Source: Micrococcales bacterium (lineage in GTDB: Bacteria > Actinomycetota > Actinomycetes > Actinomycetales > Microbacteriaceae). Taken from it: 64,000 bases of DNA. The stretch is from NCBI GenBank assembly GCA_017306245.1, contig JAFKIY010000003.1, positions 310,001 through 374,000 of the forward strand, read 5' to 3'. The position numbers were made by a program, and so were the translations under genes. Positions 33,558 to 41,727 of the stretch are shown here, piece after piece. The notes below the pieces were generated by a model that was not told the DNA's origin, did not search any database, and saw nothing but the letters and a program-made list of their open reading frames with translations. How positions within the stretch are numbered: the stretch's first letter is position 1; every line of letters starts with the position of its first letter.

Positions 33558-34235
33558 ATGAGCAGCTCATTCCCCTTGGTCGATTCCCTCGCCCTCAGCG
33601 ACCTGCAGACTTTCCTCGGCCGCGCCGGAAGGGTAGAGGACGGTTCCGTGCGCCTCATCGCGGGGTCGGGGGTGCTTGCCGCCTACGCGGCAGTTTTCTA
33701 CCCGGTCGGATTGCACGACGAAACACCGACCGTGCTGGGCCTTCGCACCTTCGCCCTCGCTGATCAGGAAAATTTTGATGTCGTCGTGCCGGTGCGGTCG
33801 CTGCTGGAGCGGCTCGCACGCCTGAGGGTGGAGGTCGAGGATCCCGCTGCGCCGGTCACCGTGAGTTTGCCCATCGAAGTGAACACTGTCGTGTGGACGG
33901 CAATTTCGCCGCCCAGGGGCGGCTGGCATGCGCTGGATCCGATTTCCTCGGAGCAACTGGCTGCGATCGCGGATGCGGGCATCGCCGAAGTGAAGGATGC
34001 CGTGCCGGCCGGCACAGGGGAGCAACTGGTGCACCGGGCGCGTGCCGAGGTGTGGAGCAGGCCCATCGACGGCTTCGAACACATTCCGGCCGGGGCCGCT
34101 TTCGCCGCCCACACGCTCGGCTTCCTCGCCCCTCCGGAGCCGGCACGCGTGTTCGAGACCGGCCCGTGGACCCGATTGAGCACCGAACGCGGCCACGTTC
34201 TGGTTCGCCGGAAGGCGTGGACGCTGCAGGTCTGA
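33558..34235 (+). CDS. Hypothetical protein conserved in style, 225 residues
   Basis: A soluble 225-residue protein: SLALSDLQTFLGRAGRVEDGSVRLIAGSGVLAAYAAVFYPVGLHDETPTVLGLRTFAL, EEDFDVVVPV-like strand then LLERLARL, and a C-terminal half WHALDPISSEQLAAIADAGIAEVKDAVPAG, then WSRPIDGFEHIPAGAAFAAHTLGFL. I do not recognise a named domain, though the even mix of strands and helices suggests a folded globular protein. TAGTTT sits eight bases before the ATG, and no ribosome-binding site is apparent, so the mRNA may be leaderless. It is divergent from tesB. Confidence 0.72.
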   Translation: MSSSFPLVDSLALSDLQTFLGRAGRVEDGSVRLIAGSGVLAAYAAVFYPVGLHDETPTVLGLRTFALADQENFDVVVPVRSLLERLARLRVEVEDPAAPVTVSLPIEVNTVVWTAISPPRGGWHALDPISSEQLAAIADAGIAEVKDAVPAGTGEQLVHRARAEVWSRPIDGFEHIPAGAAFAAHTLGFLAPPEPARVFETGPWTRLSTERGHVLVRRKAWTLQV

Positions 34236-34281
34236 GTAAACGAGGCCGTCGTCGTCGGCTCACGGCGAAGACCGTCGGCGG

Positions 34282-34905
34282 TCAGCTCGAAACTAGGCCG
34301 GGGATAAGGAGGATCTGCTTCATCACTTCTGAAACGATCATCACCGAGAGGACGGTCGCGAACACGACTGACAGAATCACGAGGACGATCGAGACCCACA
34401 TGGGTGAAATCCCTCTCCCGGTGCGGCGTCGAACTACCACCGAACGACCGATCGCGTAGACCGGGGTGATGAAATTCCAGGCCCAGTGGAAGGGGCGAGG
34501 GACGCCGCGACGGGTGAGCACCCGCCAGTCCAGATACGCGAACCACACGCCGAGCCCGTACGCGGCGAATCCGCCGACGAGAGACAGCAGGTAGGCAGGG
34601 TTGGTGTACATCCGAAGCATGATCTCGGTCTCGCTGCCGGAGGTGAAGTCAAACATCCTTGACCAGTCCACGCCCAACAGGAGGAGAGACGGAAGGAACG
34701 GCAGGACGACGATGATCCAGATCCATGCGGTGTTCCACGGCGTGCCTTCCGGGGCTTTCAGCTCCATGGCGTTGACCGTGTAGCTTTCCGGAATTGGTGG
34801 GGCCTGGAGGGGCGCCCGGTCCTCGGTCCAGCGCGCGCCGTCCCACCACCGCGACTTCGTCGCATCGTCGGGGTCTGGATACCAGCCTGCCGGAGTAGTC
34901 GTCAT
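34282..34905 (-). CDS. DUF2510 domain-containing membrane protein
   Basis: A 207-residue protein that begins with a DUF2510 module (TPAGWYPDPDDATKSRWWDGARWTEDR, residues 4-30), a short WW-like domain often fused to membrane proteins in actinobacteria. Three to four membrane spans follow (WIWIIVVLPFLPSLLLLGV, LLSLVGGFAAYGLGVWFAYLDW, then WVSIVLVILSVVFATVLSVMIVSE). Function unknown. The ATG overlaps the stop of the upstream flavoprotein gene (ATGA) and also has TAGGCT seven bases upstream, so it may be both translationally coupled and transcribed separately. Confidence 0.82.
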   Translation of the reverse strand: MTTTPAGWYPDPDDATKSRWWDGARWTEDRAPLQAPPIPESYTVNAMELKAPEGTPWNTAWIWIIVVLPFLPSLLLLGVDWSRMFDFTSGSETEIMLRMYTNPAYLLSLVGGFAAYGLGVWFAYLDWRVLTRRGVPRPFHWAWNFITPVYAIGRSVVVRRRTGRGISPMWVSIVLVILSVVFATVLSVMIVSEVMKQILLIPGLVSS

Positions 34906-36584
34906 GGGTTCCAGCCTAGGTCGCGCGCAATGGCGCGGCCCGCCTGGCGTCCGCTGAACAGGCATCCGCCGAGGAAGGTGCCTTCGAGGCTGCGGTAGCC
35001 GTGCACGCCGCCGCCGCCGAATCCGCTCGCCTCACCCGCGGCGTACAGGCCGGGAATGGGCTGGCCGTCGGTGCCGATCGCCTGGGAGTCGAGGTTCGTT
35101 TCGATCCCGCCCAGGCTTTTGCGAGTGAGGATGTGCAGCTTCACTGCGATGAGCGGCCCGGCTTTGGGGTCGAGAATGCGGTGCGGTCTCGCCACCCGGA
35201 TGAGCTTGTCGCCGAGGTAGTTGCGCGCCTGCCGGATTGCGTTGACCTGCGAGTCTTTCGCGAACGTGTTCGTGAACTCGCGGTCGCGTGCCTCGACCTC
35301 CTCGCGTACGCGCTCCTCGTCGAGCTCGACATCCGGTGCGAGGTTTCTCATTCCCGCGATGATTTCGTCGAGGGTGTCGGCGACGATGAAGTCGTCGCCC
35401 TTTTCCTTGAATGCCTCAACCGGTTCAGTGGCGCCCTTGCCAAGCCGCTGCTTGAGCAGCTCTCGGATGCTCTTGCCCGTGAGATCGGGGTTCTGTTCGC
35501 TGCCGCTGAGCGCGAATTCCTTCTCGATGATCTTCTGAGTGAGGATGAACCAGCTGTAGTCGTGGCCCGTCGACAGGATATGTTCGAGCGTTCCGAGCGA
35601 ATCGAAGCCGGGGAAGAGAGGCACGGGCAGGCGCTTGCCTGTCGCGTCGAGCCACACGCTTGACGGGCCGGGCAGAATCCGGATGCCGTGCTTCGCCCAC
35701 ACTGGCGCGTAGTTCTTGATGCCCTCGACGTAGTGCCACATGCGGTCGCCGTTGATGAGGTTCGCGCCAGCCTTCTCGCTGATCGCGAGCATGCGGCCGT
35801 CGACGTGTGCGGGGACTCCGGAGAGCATCTCCTTCGGCGGCTCGCCGAAACGGTGCGGCCACTGTTCGCGCACAAGGTCGTGGTTTCCGCCGATGCCGCC
35901 GCTCGCGACGATGACGGCGCTCGCACGGGTTTCGAACTCGCCCGCCTTCTCGCGGTTGCTGGCCTCGCCGCGCCCCGCGTCATCCGGTTTGAGAATGGCG
36001 CCTCGGGCGCCAACGACGGCTCCGCCTTCGACGACGAGTTCGTCGACCCGGTGGCGGAACTTCAGCGTCACGAGCCCCGCGTCAACGCCTGCGCGCACAC
36101 GCTTGATGAACGGTTCGAGGATGCCGGGACCGGTACCCCAGACGATGTGGAAGCGGGGGACCGAGTTGCCGTGGCCGGTTGCCGTGTATCCGCCGCGCTC
36201 GGCCCAGCCGACGACAGGGAAGAATTTCACGCCCATGCCGCGCAGCCAGTCGCGCTTCTCGTTCGCGGCGAAAGCAAGGTACGCCTCGGCCCACTTACGA
36301 GGCCAGAGGTCTTCGTCACGGTCGAAGCCGGCGGTGCCTGCCCAGTCTTGTCGGGCGAGCTCGAGGGAGTCCTTGATGCCCATCCGGCGCTGCTCGGGGG
36401 AGTTGATGAGGAACAGTCCGCCGAACGACCACCACGCCTGCCCGCCGAAGCTCGCCTCCGGTTCCTGCTCGAGGATCGTGACCCGTTTGCCTGCGTCCAC
36501 GAGTTCGGCGGCGGCCACGAGACCCGCGAGCCCGGCCCCGACAACAAGGGCATCGCTCGTGGTGGTGACGGTCGATTTCGCCAT
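34902..36584 (-). CDS. FAD-binding dehydrogenase (fumarate reductase/succinate dehydrogenase-type flavoprotein)
   Basis: A 560-residue flavoprotein. It opens with a Rossmann FAD motif VVGAGLAGLVAAAELVDAGKRVTILEQE (GxGxxG at about residues 15-20), followed by GGQAWWSFGGLFLINSPEQRRMGIKDS. VIVASGGIGGNHDLVREQWPHRFG and the C-terminal GLYAAGEASGFGGGGVHGYRSLEGTFLGGCLFSGRQAGRAIA are typical of the flavoprotein group annotated as predicted oxidoreductases (COG3573) near the ketosteroid and fumarate reductase families. Substrate unknown. AAAGGAGG precedes the ATG at 36584, making this start clear. Confidence 0.87.
   Translation of the reverse strand: MAKSTVTTTSDALVVGAGLAGLVAAAELVDAGKRVTILEQEPEASFGGQAWWSFGGLFLINSPEQRRMGIKDSLELARQDWAGTAGFDRDEDLWPRKWAEAYLAFAANEKRDWLRGMGVKFFPVVGWAERGGYTATGHGNSVPRFHIVWGTGPGILEPFIKRVRAGVDAGLVTLKFRHRVDELVVEGGAVVGARGAILKPDDAGRGEASNREKAGEFETRASAVIVASGGIGGNHDLVREQWPHRFGEPPKEMLSGVPAHVDGRMLAISEKAGANLINGDRMWHYVEGIKNYAPVWAKHGIRILPGPSSVWLDATGKRLPVPLFPGFDSLGTLEHILSTGHDYSWFILTQKIIEKEFALSGSEQNPDLTGKSIRELLKQRLGKGATEPVEAFKEKGDDFIVADTLDEIIAGMRNLAPDVELDEERVREEVEARDREFTNTFAKDSQVNAIRQARNYLGDKLIRVARPHRILDPKAGPLIAVKLHILTRKSLGGIETNLDSQAIGTDGQPIPGLYAAGEASGFGGGGVHGYRSLEGTFLGGCLFSGRQAGRAIARDLGWNP
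34906..34918 (-). promoter_or_regulatory. Leaderless -10 element of the DUF2510 gene
   Basis: Minus-strand TAGGCT (34918-34913), GGAACCC, then ATG at 34905. The element sits inside the 3' end of the preceding coding region. Confidence 0.45.
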
Positions 36585-36604
36585 CCGTGCCTCCTTTGGC
36601 GTTC

Positions 36605-36681
36605 GCAACTCAGGCAGAACCCGCGCAGAGTGCTCCGTGGGGCACCAATTGCCGCGTCCTTCACGATTCTGCCTGAATTGC
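36605..36681. promoter_or_regulatory. Long inverted repeat between the flavoprotein and aldo/keto reductase genes
   Basis: GCAACTCAGGCAGAA (36605-36619) and TTCTGCCTGAATTGC (36667-36681) are inverted copies with one mismatch in 15, separated by 47 bases. The arms sit in the 217-bp divergent gap and close to the flavoprotein start, which suggests an operator pair able to loop. No adjacent regulator gene is present. Confidence 0.5.
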
Positions 36682-36740
36682 GCATGTGGCGGGGACTGAC
36701 TGTGGTCCCGGATGAATTGGTTGGTTCGCGGGTTTCACAT

Positions 36741-36769
36741 TGCATGCCCGGGGACTTGGGTGCATGCCC
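36741..36769 (+). promoter_or_regulatory. Direct repeat TGCATGCCC spaced by two helical turns
   Basis: TGCATGCCC occurs at 36741-36749 and again at 36761-36769, an exact 20-base period, 21 bases upstream of the -10 element of the aldo/keto reductase gene. The spacing fits tandem protein binding on one face of the helix and places it over the -35 region. Confidence 0.45.
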
Positions 36770-36789
36770 CATGTGGTGATCCGAATCCC

Positions 36790-36801
36790 TAAGCTTTCTC
36801 C
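36790..36801 (+). promoter_or_regulatory. Leaderless -10 element of aldo/keto reductase copy 2
   Basis: TAAGCT (36790-36795), TTCTCC, then ATG at 36802. Confidence 0.55.
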
Positions 36802-37803
36802 ATGAGTTATGAAGCAGCATCCGATCGCTATTCGGCCATCCCGTACGTGCGCGTAGGGCGCAGTGGCCTGAAACTTCCCCGAATCTCGCTGGGGCTTTGG
36901 AACAACTTCGGTACTGACCGACCTTGGGACGTTCAGAACGCCATTGTGCGGCGAGCCTTTGACCGGGGTGTAACCCACTTCGATCTCGCCAACAACTACG
37001 GGCCGCCGGGTGGGGCCGCGGAAGAAAATTTCGGCCGAATTCTCGACCGGGGTTTTCGCCGCTACCGCGACGAACTTGTGATCTCGACCAAGGCCGGTTA
37101 CGACATGTGGGACGGCCCGTACGGCGACTGGGGTTCGCGAAAGTACATGCTTTCCTCCCTTGACGCGAGTTTGAGTCGGATGGGTCTCGACTACGTCGAC
37201 ATTTTCTACTCTCACCGCGCAGACCCCGACACCCCGATCGAGGAAACCATGGGTGCACTGGTCACCGCCGTGCGCCAGGGCAAGGCTCTCTACGCGGGAA
37301 TTTCCAACTACAACGTGGGTGAGACGCGCGCAGCGCAAGCGGCGCTCGCGGCTGAAGGTATCCCTCTTCTCATTCACCAAGTGAGGTACAACGTGTTCGA
37401 CCGCACGCCCGAGGAAGGTCTCTTCGACACCCTTGACGAGTTGGGCGCAGGATGCATCGTTTATTCGCCACTTGCTGAAGGACTCGCGACAAACCGATAC
37501 TTCGAGGGTGTTCCGGTTGACTCCCGTGCCGCGGAGGGAAGTTCAATACGCCGGGAAAATATCTCGGAGACCTACCTTGATCGCGCACGCGCTCTGAACG
37601 AAATTGCGAAGAACCGCGGTCAGACGCTGGCTCAACTCGCACTCACGTGGGTTCTCCGGCAACCGCAGGTCACCTCAGCGCTCGTGGGCGCGAGCAGTGT
37701 CGCACAACTCAACGACAATCTGGCTGCGGCGGATGCACCGGATCTCACGCAAGCAGAAATCGCCGCGATCGAGCCCTTCGCTGTCCACGGTACTGCGGAA
37801 TAA
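36802..37803 (+). CDS. Aldo/keto reductase (L-glyceraldehyde-3-phosphate reductase type), copy 2
   Basis: A 333-residue paralogue of the enzyme at 25947-26951, aligning end to end without gaps in most of the length and identical at roughly four of five positions by eye. The catalytic set is intact (Asp and Tyr in HFDLANNYG, Lys in ISTKAG, His in FYSHRADPDTP), and GASSVAQLNDNLAA binds the NADPH phosphate. Its codon usage looks slightly less GC-rich than copy 1. The divergent neighbour is the flavoprotein, unlike copy 1, which sits with an EamA transporter. Confidence 0.9.
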   Translation: MSYEAASDRYSAIPYVRVGRSGLKLPRISLGLWNNFGTDRPWDVQNAIVRRAFDRGVTHFDLANNYGPPGGAAEENFGRILDRGFRRYRDELVISTKAGYDMWDGPYGDWGSRKYMLSSLDASLSRMGLDYVDIFYSHRADPDTPIEETMGALVTAVRQGKALYAGISNYNVGETRAAQAALAAEGIPLLIHQVRYNVFDRTPEEGLFDTLDELGAGCIVYSPLAEGLATNRYFEGVPVDSRAAEGSSIRRENISETYLDRARALNEIAKNRGQTLAQLALTWVLRQPQVTSALVGASSVAQLNDNLAAADAPDLTQAEIAAIEPFAVHGTAE

Positions 37804-37849
37804 CAGCTCACTCGGCGGCAGCTCCCCGGGTGCGTTAGATCAACCCGGC

Positions 37850-37889
37850 GGCCATTCTCCCGGCAATGTCTGTCGCCGGGAGAATGGCC
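37850..37889. terminator. Bidirectional terminator-like hairpin
   Basis: A perfect 15-bp stem (GGCCATTCTCCCGGC at 37850-37864, complement at 37875-37889) with a 10-base loop lies between two convergent genes. AACCCG at 37842-37847 and CGGGTT at 37895-37900 can extend it outward. No T-tract exists on either side. Confidence 0.6.
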
Positions 37890-37898
37890 TGATGCGGG

Positions 37899-39587
37899 TT
37901 AGCCGAAATAGACCGAGTTCGCCACCCCTTTGATGGCGTTCTGCAAGGCAGTACCGTAGGAGCCCGCTGATTCCTCCTGGAAGTACCACCAGAATCCGCC
38001 GCCGATGCTTGTCGGATAGGCAAGCATCGAGGAATAGGCTTGCGTCGCCAACGCGGGTCGGGCGGCTCGTGCAGCGGCTTGCGTCGATGCGGCGTTGAGA
38101 TGCGTGAGCGACCAGAAATATCGGGACGTGTCCGTGTAGAAATAGTCGAACTCACCAAGGCCCACTGGTTTGTTTCCGAACATCGCGATCAACGCGGACA
38201 TCGCGGTGTCGAACCCACTTCCCATGGGTGCATCCTCAATGTAGGTTGACAGCAAAACGACGTCCAGTTTGTTGGCATAGCCGGTGTCGATGAGATTGTT
38301 CTCCGCCCACGTGAAGGTGGAATTCAGCGGCCGATTGCTCGTGGGAACCTGCCAATACAGAGTCCCCACGGTGGTGGCATTCGTGTGCGCGTGCACGTAG
38401 TCGGCTGCCGTGGCAACTTTCGTTGCCATGTCTCCCGACCCATAGCTGTATGTGCCCGTGACGGGGTCTTCGTCGATCCACTCGCCATTGATCTCGTTGC
38501 CCACTTCCCACGCATCGATGTTCATCGCGGAATTCGAGTTGTTGGAGAAGTGGTCAACCACGGATTTGAACCTGGCCTGGTATTCACTCGCCGTGCAGTG
38601 CGTGGGATTGTTCGTCGGGAGGCACGCTCGAGCGGTGGTCGAATCGAAAGGCATGCCCATGACCAGAAGGCCCTTTGAGTGAGCTGACTTGACTGCCTTG
38701 TCGTAGTCGTTGAGCGGCGTACCCACGTCGAAGACGATGCGAACCCAACCGTAGCCCGGGTTTGGCGACACCCCGCTGGGCAACGTTGCATTTCGCGCGT
38801 AACCGAGTCGAGTGCCGATGTTTGACGAGGTGGCATCGTCGAACGTTGTGCCAAGCCAGGGACTGCCCTGATCGTGCTCATCCTTGTACTTCGCGAGCTG
38901 GCCACCGTATTCGGCGAGGAGCATATCGAAGGTCGCATGCAGGTCAGATAGAACAGCCCACCCGAGTTTGCCTTTCTCGCTCTCGGTGGAGGCCGACATC
39001 ATCGCAGTGAAGTCGGTGCTCAGTGTCGTCTTGCTTGAGTTAAATGCAGACGAAGGGGCAAAGGTCGGTGTCGCTGCGAGTCGCGAGTTCAGCGCGGCGT
39101 CAAAGCGCTTCTTGAGGTCCCGAGCGGCCTGAAAGGTGAAGTTGACTGTCGCCGAACTGCTAAACCCTGCGCCAAGGTTGTCGAGCAAAACCATCGAATA
39201 GCCACGGGATGCGGAGGTGGGCCAGGTGAGGGCCAATGCCGCCGAACCCGCAGCCGGCAGCGAGAAGGCAAGATCGGTGCTGTGCACCACCGGGCTCATC
39301 GGCGTGTTCGTCGTGTTGAGGTCCTCGAGCGTCCCGGGGTTCACGAGTGCCGAGATCACTTTGTCCTGATATCCGTTCGAGAGATTGTCCGCTTTGTTTC
39401 GCGCCACGTCCAGGGCTGCTTGGCCACTCATGGCGGCCCCGGACGAATCATAAAATTTCACGGTGAGCGTGCCGCCGAGTGCCTCGCTTCGCTCAGGAAT
39501 GGCTGGCGTAGCTATCGCGAGCACAACGGTCAGCGCGAAACAGACCGCGGCTAACAGCGTCATGCGAATTGTGCGGGACTTTTTCAT
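37899..39587 (-). CDS. Secreted clan GH-A-like glycoside hydrolase with unrecognised N-terminal region
   Basis: A 562-residue protein with a signal peptide (MKKSRTIRMTLLAAVCFALTVVLAIATPA). The C-terminal 300 residues look like a TIM-barrel glycosidase: YGWVRIVFDVGTPLNDYDKAV, then DAWEVGNEINGEW with a candidate acid/base Glu365 after Asn364, VVLLSTYIED, and PVGLGEFDYF with candidate nucleophile Glu479. This Asn-Glu plus late Glu arrangement is that of clan GH-A (GH5, GH39 and others). Residues about 40-270, rich in Ser/Thr/Asn, match no family I know. Last gene of the sugar operon; GAAAGGAAAA lies upstream of the ATG. Substrate unknown. Confidence 0.7.
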   Translation of the reverse strand: MKKSRTIRMTLLAAVCFALTVVLAIATPAIPERSEALGGTLTVKFYDSSGAAMSGQAALDVARNKADNLSNGYQDKVISALVNPGTLEDLNTTNTPMSPVVHSTDLAFSLPAAGSAALALTWPTSASRGYSMVLLDNLGAGFSSSATVNFTFQAARDLKKRFDAALNSRLAATPTFAPSSAFNSSKTTLSTDFTAMMSASTESEKGKLGWAVLSDLHATFDMLLAEYGGQLAKYKDEHDQGSPWLGTTFDDATSSNIGTRLGYARNATLPSGVSPNPGYGWVRIVFDVGTPLNDYDKAVKSAHSKGLLVMGMPFDSTTARACLPTNNPTHCTASEYQARFKSVVDHFSNNSNSAMNIDAWEVGNEINGEWIDEDPVTGTYSYGSGDMATKVATAADYVHAHTNATTVGTLYWQVPTSNRPLNSTFTWAENNLIDTGYANKLDVVLLSTYIEDAPMGSGFDTAMSALIAMFGNKPVGLGEFDYFYTDTSRYFWSLTHLNAASTQAAARAARPALATQAYSSMLAYPTSIGGGFWWYFQEESAGSYGTALQNAIKGVANSVYFG

Positions 39588-39654
39588 GATCGTTTTCCTT
39601 TCAGGGTGAGTAGTGACGTGCGAACGAAATTCCCATGGAAAACTGACCGCGCAG

Positions 39655-41727
39655 TCACGGCTTCTCCGCAGGCGCGACGGGAAGCGCCCAGGTCAGTACC
39701 GCAACACTGTGCGGGTGAACGGATAGTTGATCCCCCTCGAGCGTGGACTCTGGCCCTTCTGGGGTCATGATGCTGAGCTCACTGTGGCCGTCCGGGAGGC
39801 CAATGGTTGTATGGGAAAGTTCAGGGCCATGGTTGGCGGCAATGAGAATTCCGCCCGAGGGGCCGTTCAACTCGTAACAGGCAACATTCGGGTCATGCGT
39901 CCCGGACGCGGAAAGCGCACGCGACTCCTTTCCAATGGCGGCATACAGCATCCAGCTGTCGTCATCCGGCCCGAAAGCGTCCGCCTGGGCGGCAAGGCCA
40001 AGCTCGATCGGATACGCGCAGAGAATTGTCTGCCCGGCTGCCACTCGAGTCCGAGTCAACACGGCATTATGCGAGTCATCGACCGCGAGGATTTCCGCAT
40101 CGTCCACGTCGAGAAGCACTCCGCGAAGCATCGGGTCGTCCGAAAATCCTCGGAAAACCATTCGGGTGCCCGCGGTGAGGCCGCCAAAGTCGTCAACCAT
40201 CGTCATCCCGATCTCCGACACGACAGGGGCGCGGTCGCGAATCCGCACGCCAGCGATCTCCTGCAACTCGGGGATCGCCGATTCGGCGTTGCAGGAGAGA
40301 TACAGCGACCTTCCCTGGGTGTGCAGTTCGCTGACCCCGGACAATGTGGACGTCCGCAAATGAGCGAGAGAGTTTGAAGTGGATGTCAGTGGGGCGGGCG
40401 CTAGCACGAGCGCTCGGCGAGGCCATTGCCCGTCCAGTCGTTCTCGCTCGAACTCGACACTCAATCCGGCGCGCCGCGCGAGAACGAACGAGTTCAGCCA
40501 CCCCTTGACCAAAACGTCCGCATTCCGATCCGGCCGCCAAGCCAGTTCGGAGGGCGTGTACATGCCCGATGGTGCGTCATCCAGCCCGAAGGCCGCAGAA
40601 TCGAAGGGTCGCACGAATTCGTGCGGGACAGGCATTGACGCATTTATCGTCGGCCCAAAGGATGCCCTGCCGTCCAAATCGAGGGAAGCGACGATTTCGG
40701 TCATCGCGGTCATGACCCCAAGCCGCTCCCGCGGTGCTCCGGATGCGGTTGTCATGCCGAACTGTGTTTCATGGGGCATGCGCACGTAGGGCGCGCGGCG
40801 AAACGCGCTCCGCTCCGCATCGGTCCAGCACCAGCTGTAAAACCCCATGCTCCCCGAACCGAGGCTGCCCCACGTCGACAGCCGGTCAAATTTCGCAATC
40901 TGCTCCTCGGAGAATTGGGTGTTCGAGGCTCCGTACTCGTGCATCATCACCGGCTTGCCAGCACCTGCCGCCAGTGCCGTCTCGAATGCTGCGGCAAGGG
41001 TCATCCGCGGTGACAGGAGGGAGTCAGGGTACAGCCCCGGCGAATATATGGGGTAAGGGTGCACAGTGCAGAAATCGAGAAACGGGGCAGTGACGTCCGA
41101 CCTGAATGGGCCATGGTCGATCTCCTGGGATGCCGTCCCGATCGTGATCAAATGGTGCGGATCTTCGGCTCTGAGCGCTGCGACGATTGCTTCCGTCCAG
41201 GAACGCGCGTCGTCATCGGTGGTCTGGCTTCCGTACGGCCAGAATGGCGGCTCATCCGTGAGGTCCCACGCGATGAGGGACGCTCGGCCCTTCCACCGGG
41301 CGGCGAGGTGCCCGGCATGCCTGACCTGGTATTCCAGCAACTCCTGATCGGTGTGCGGGTTTTGTCCGGTTGCCCACGGCAGATCCCAGTAGGCGTCGCC
41401 GACTTCTCCACCGACGAACAGCGTGGGATGGAGACTGAGACCGTACTTTTCGGCAGAGTCGAAAATTGCATCGAGCACGACGAGGTGATCCTCGTCGTAG
41501 TCTCCAGGGGCGGGCTCGATCGCTGCCCAGATCAAGTCGATCCTGACGGTATTCAGCCCGGCCTTCGCCATGTCAGCGAAAGCCGCATCAAACTCTCCGG
41601 CACCAACTCGCCAGGGCCAATCGGGGCCGGATGCCGGGACAAAGTGCGACCCGATGGGCAGGATAGATTTCCCACCGTGTTTGATGAATCGGTCGCCATC
41701 GCCGAGCGTATACCGGGTGCCGTTCAT
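39655..41727 (-). CDS. GH5/GH42-like glycoside hydrolase, intracellular
   Basis: A 690-residue protein without a signal peptide. The N-terminal TIM barrel (residues 1-330) resembles GH5-type endo-mannanases and related glycosidases: LNTVRIDLIWAAIEPAPGDYD, AWDLTDEPPFW with the probable acid/base Glu159, FCTVHPYPIYSPG, and PVMMHEYGAS with probable nucleophile Glu264. The residue before the acid/base is Asp158 where clan GH-A normally has Asn. The C-terminal half (RRALVLAPAPLTSTSNSLAHL, then a sandwich-like region) resembles the trimerisation and beta domains of GH42 enzymes. It probably cleaves the imported oligosaccharide. ATG overlaps the SIS gene stop (ATGA). Confidence 0.72.
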   Translation of the reverse strand: MNGTRYTLGDGDRFIKHGGKSILPIGSHFVPASGPDWPWRVGAGEFDAAFADMAKAGLNTVRIDLIWAAIEPAPGDYDEDHLVVLDAIFDSAEKYGLSLHPTLFVGGEVGDAYWDLPWATGQNPHTDQELLEYQVRHAGHLAARWKGRASLIAWDLTDEPPFWPYGSQTTDDDARSWTEAIVAALRAEDPHHLITIGTASQEIDHGPFRSDVTAPFLDFCTVHPYPIYSPGLYPDSLLSPRMTLAAAFETALAAGAGKPVMMHEYGASNTQFSEEQIAKFDRLSTWGSLGSGSMGFYSWCWTDAERSAFRRAPYVRMPHETQFGMTTASGAPRERLGVMTAMTEIVASLDLDGRASFGPTINASMPVPHEFVRPFDSAAFGLDDAPSGMYTPSELAWRPDRNADVLVKGWLNSFVLARRAGLSVEFERERLDGQWPRRALVLAPAPLTSTSNSLAHLRTSTLSGVSELHTQGRSLYLSCNAESAIPELQEIAGVRIRDRAPVVSEIGMTMVDDFGGLTAGTRMVFRGFSDDPMLRGVLLDVDDAEILAVDDSHNAVLTRTRVAAGQTILCAYPIELGLAAQADAFGPDDDSWMLYAAIGKESRALSASGTHDPNVACYELNGPSGGILIAANHGPELSHTTIGLPDGHSELSIMTPEGPESTLEGDQLSVHPHSVAVLTWALPVAPAEKP

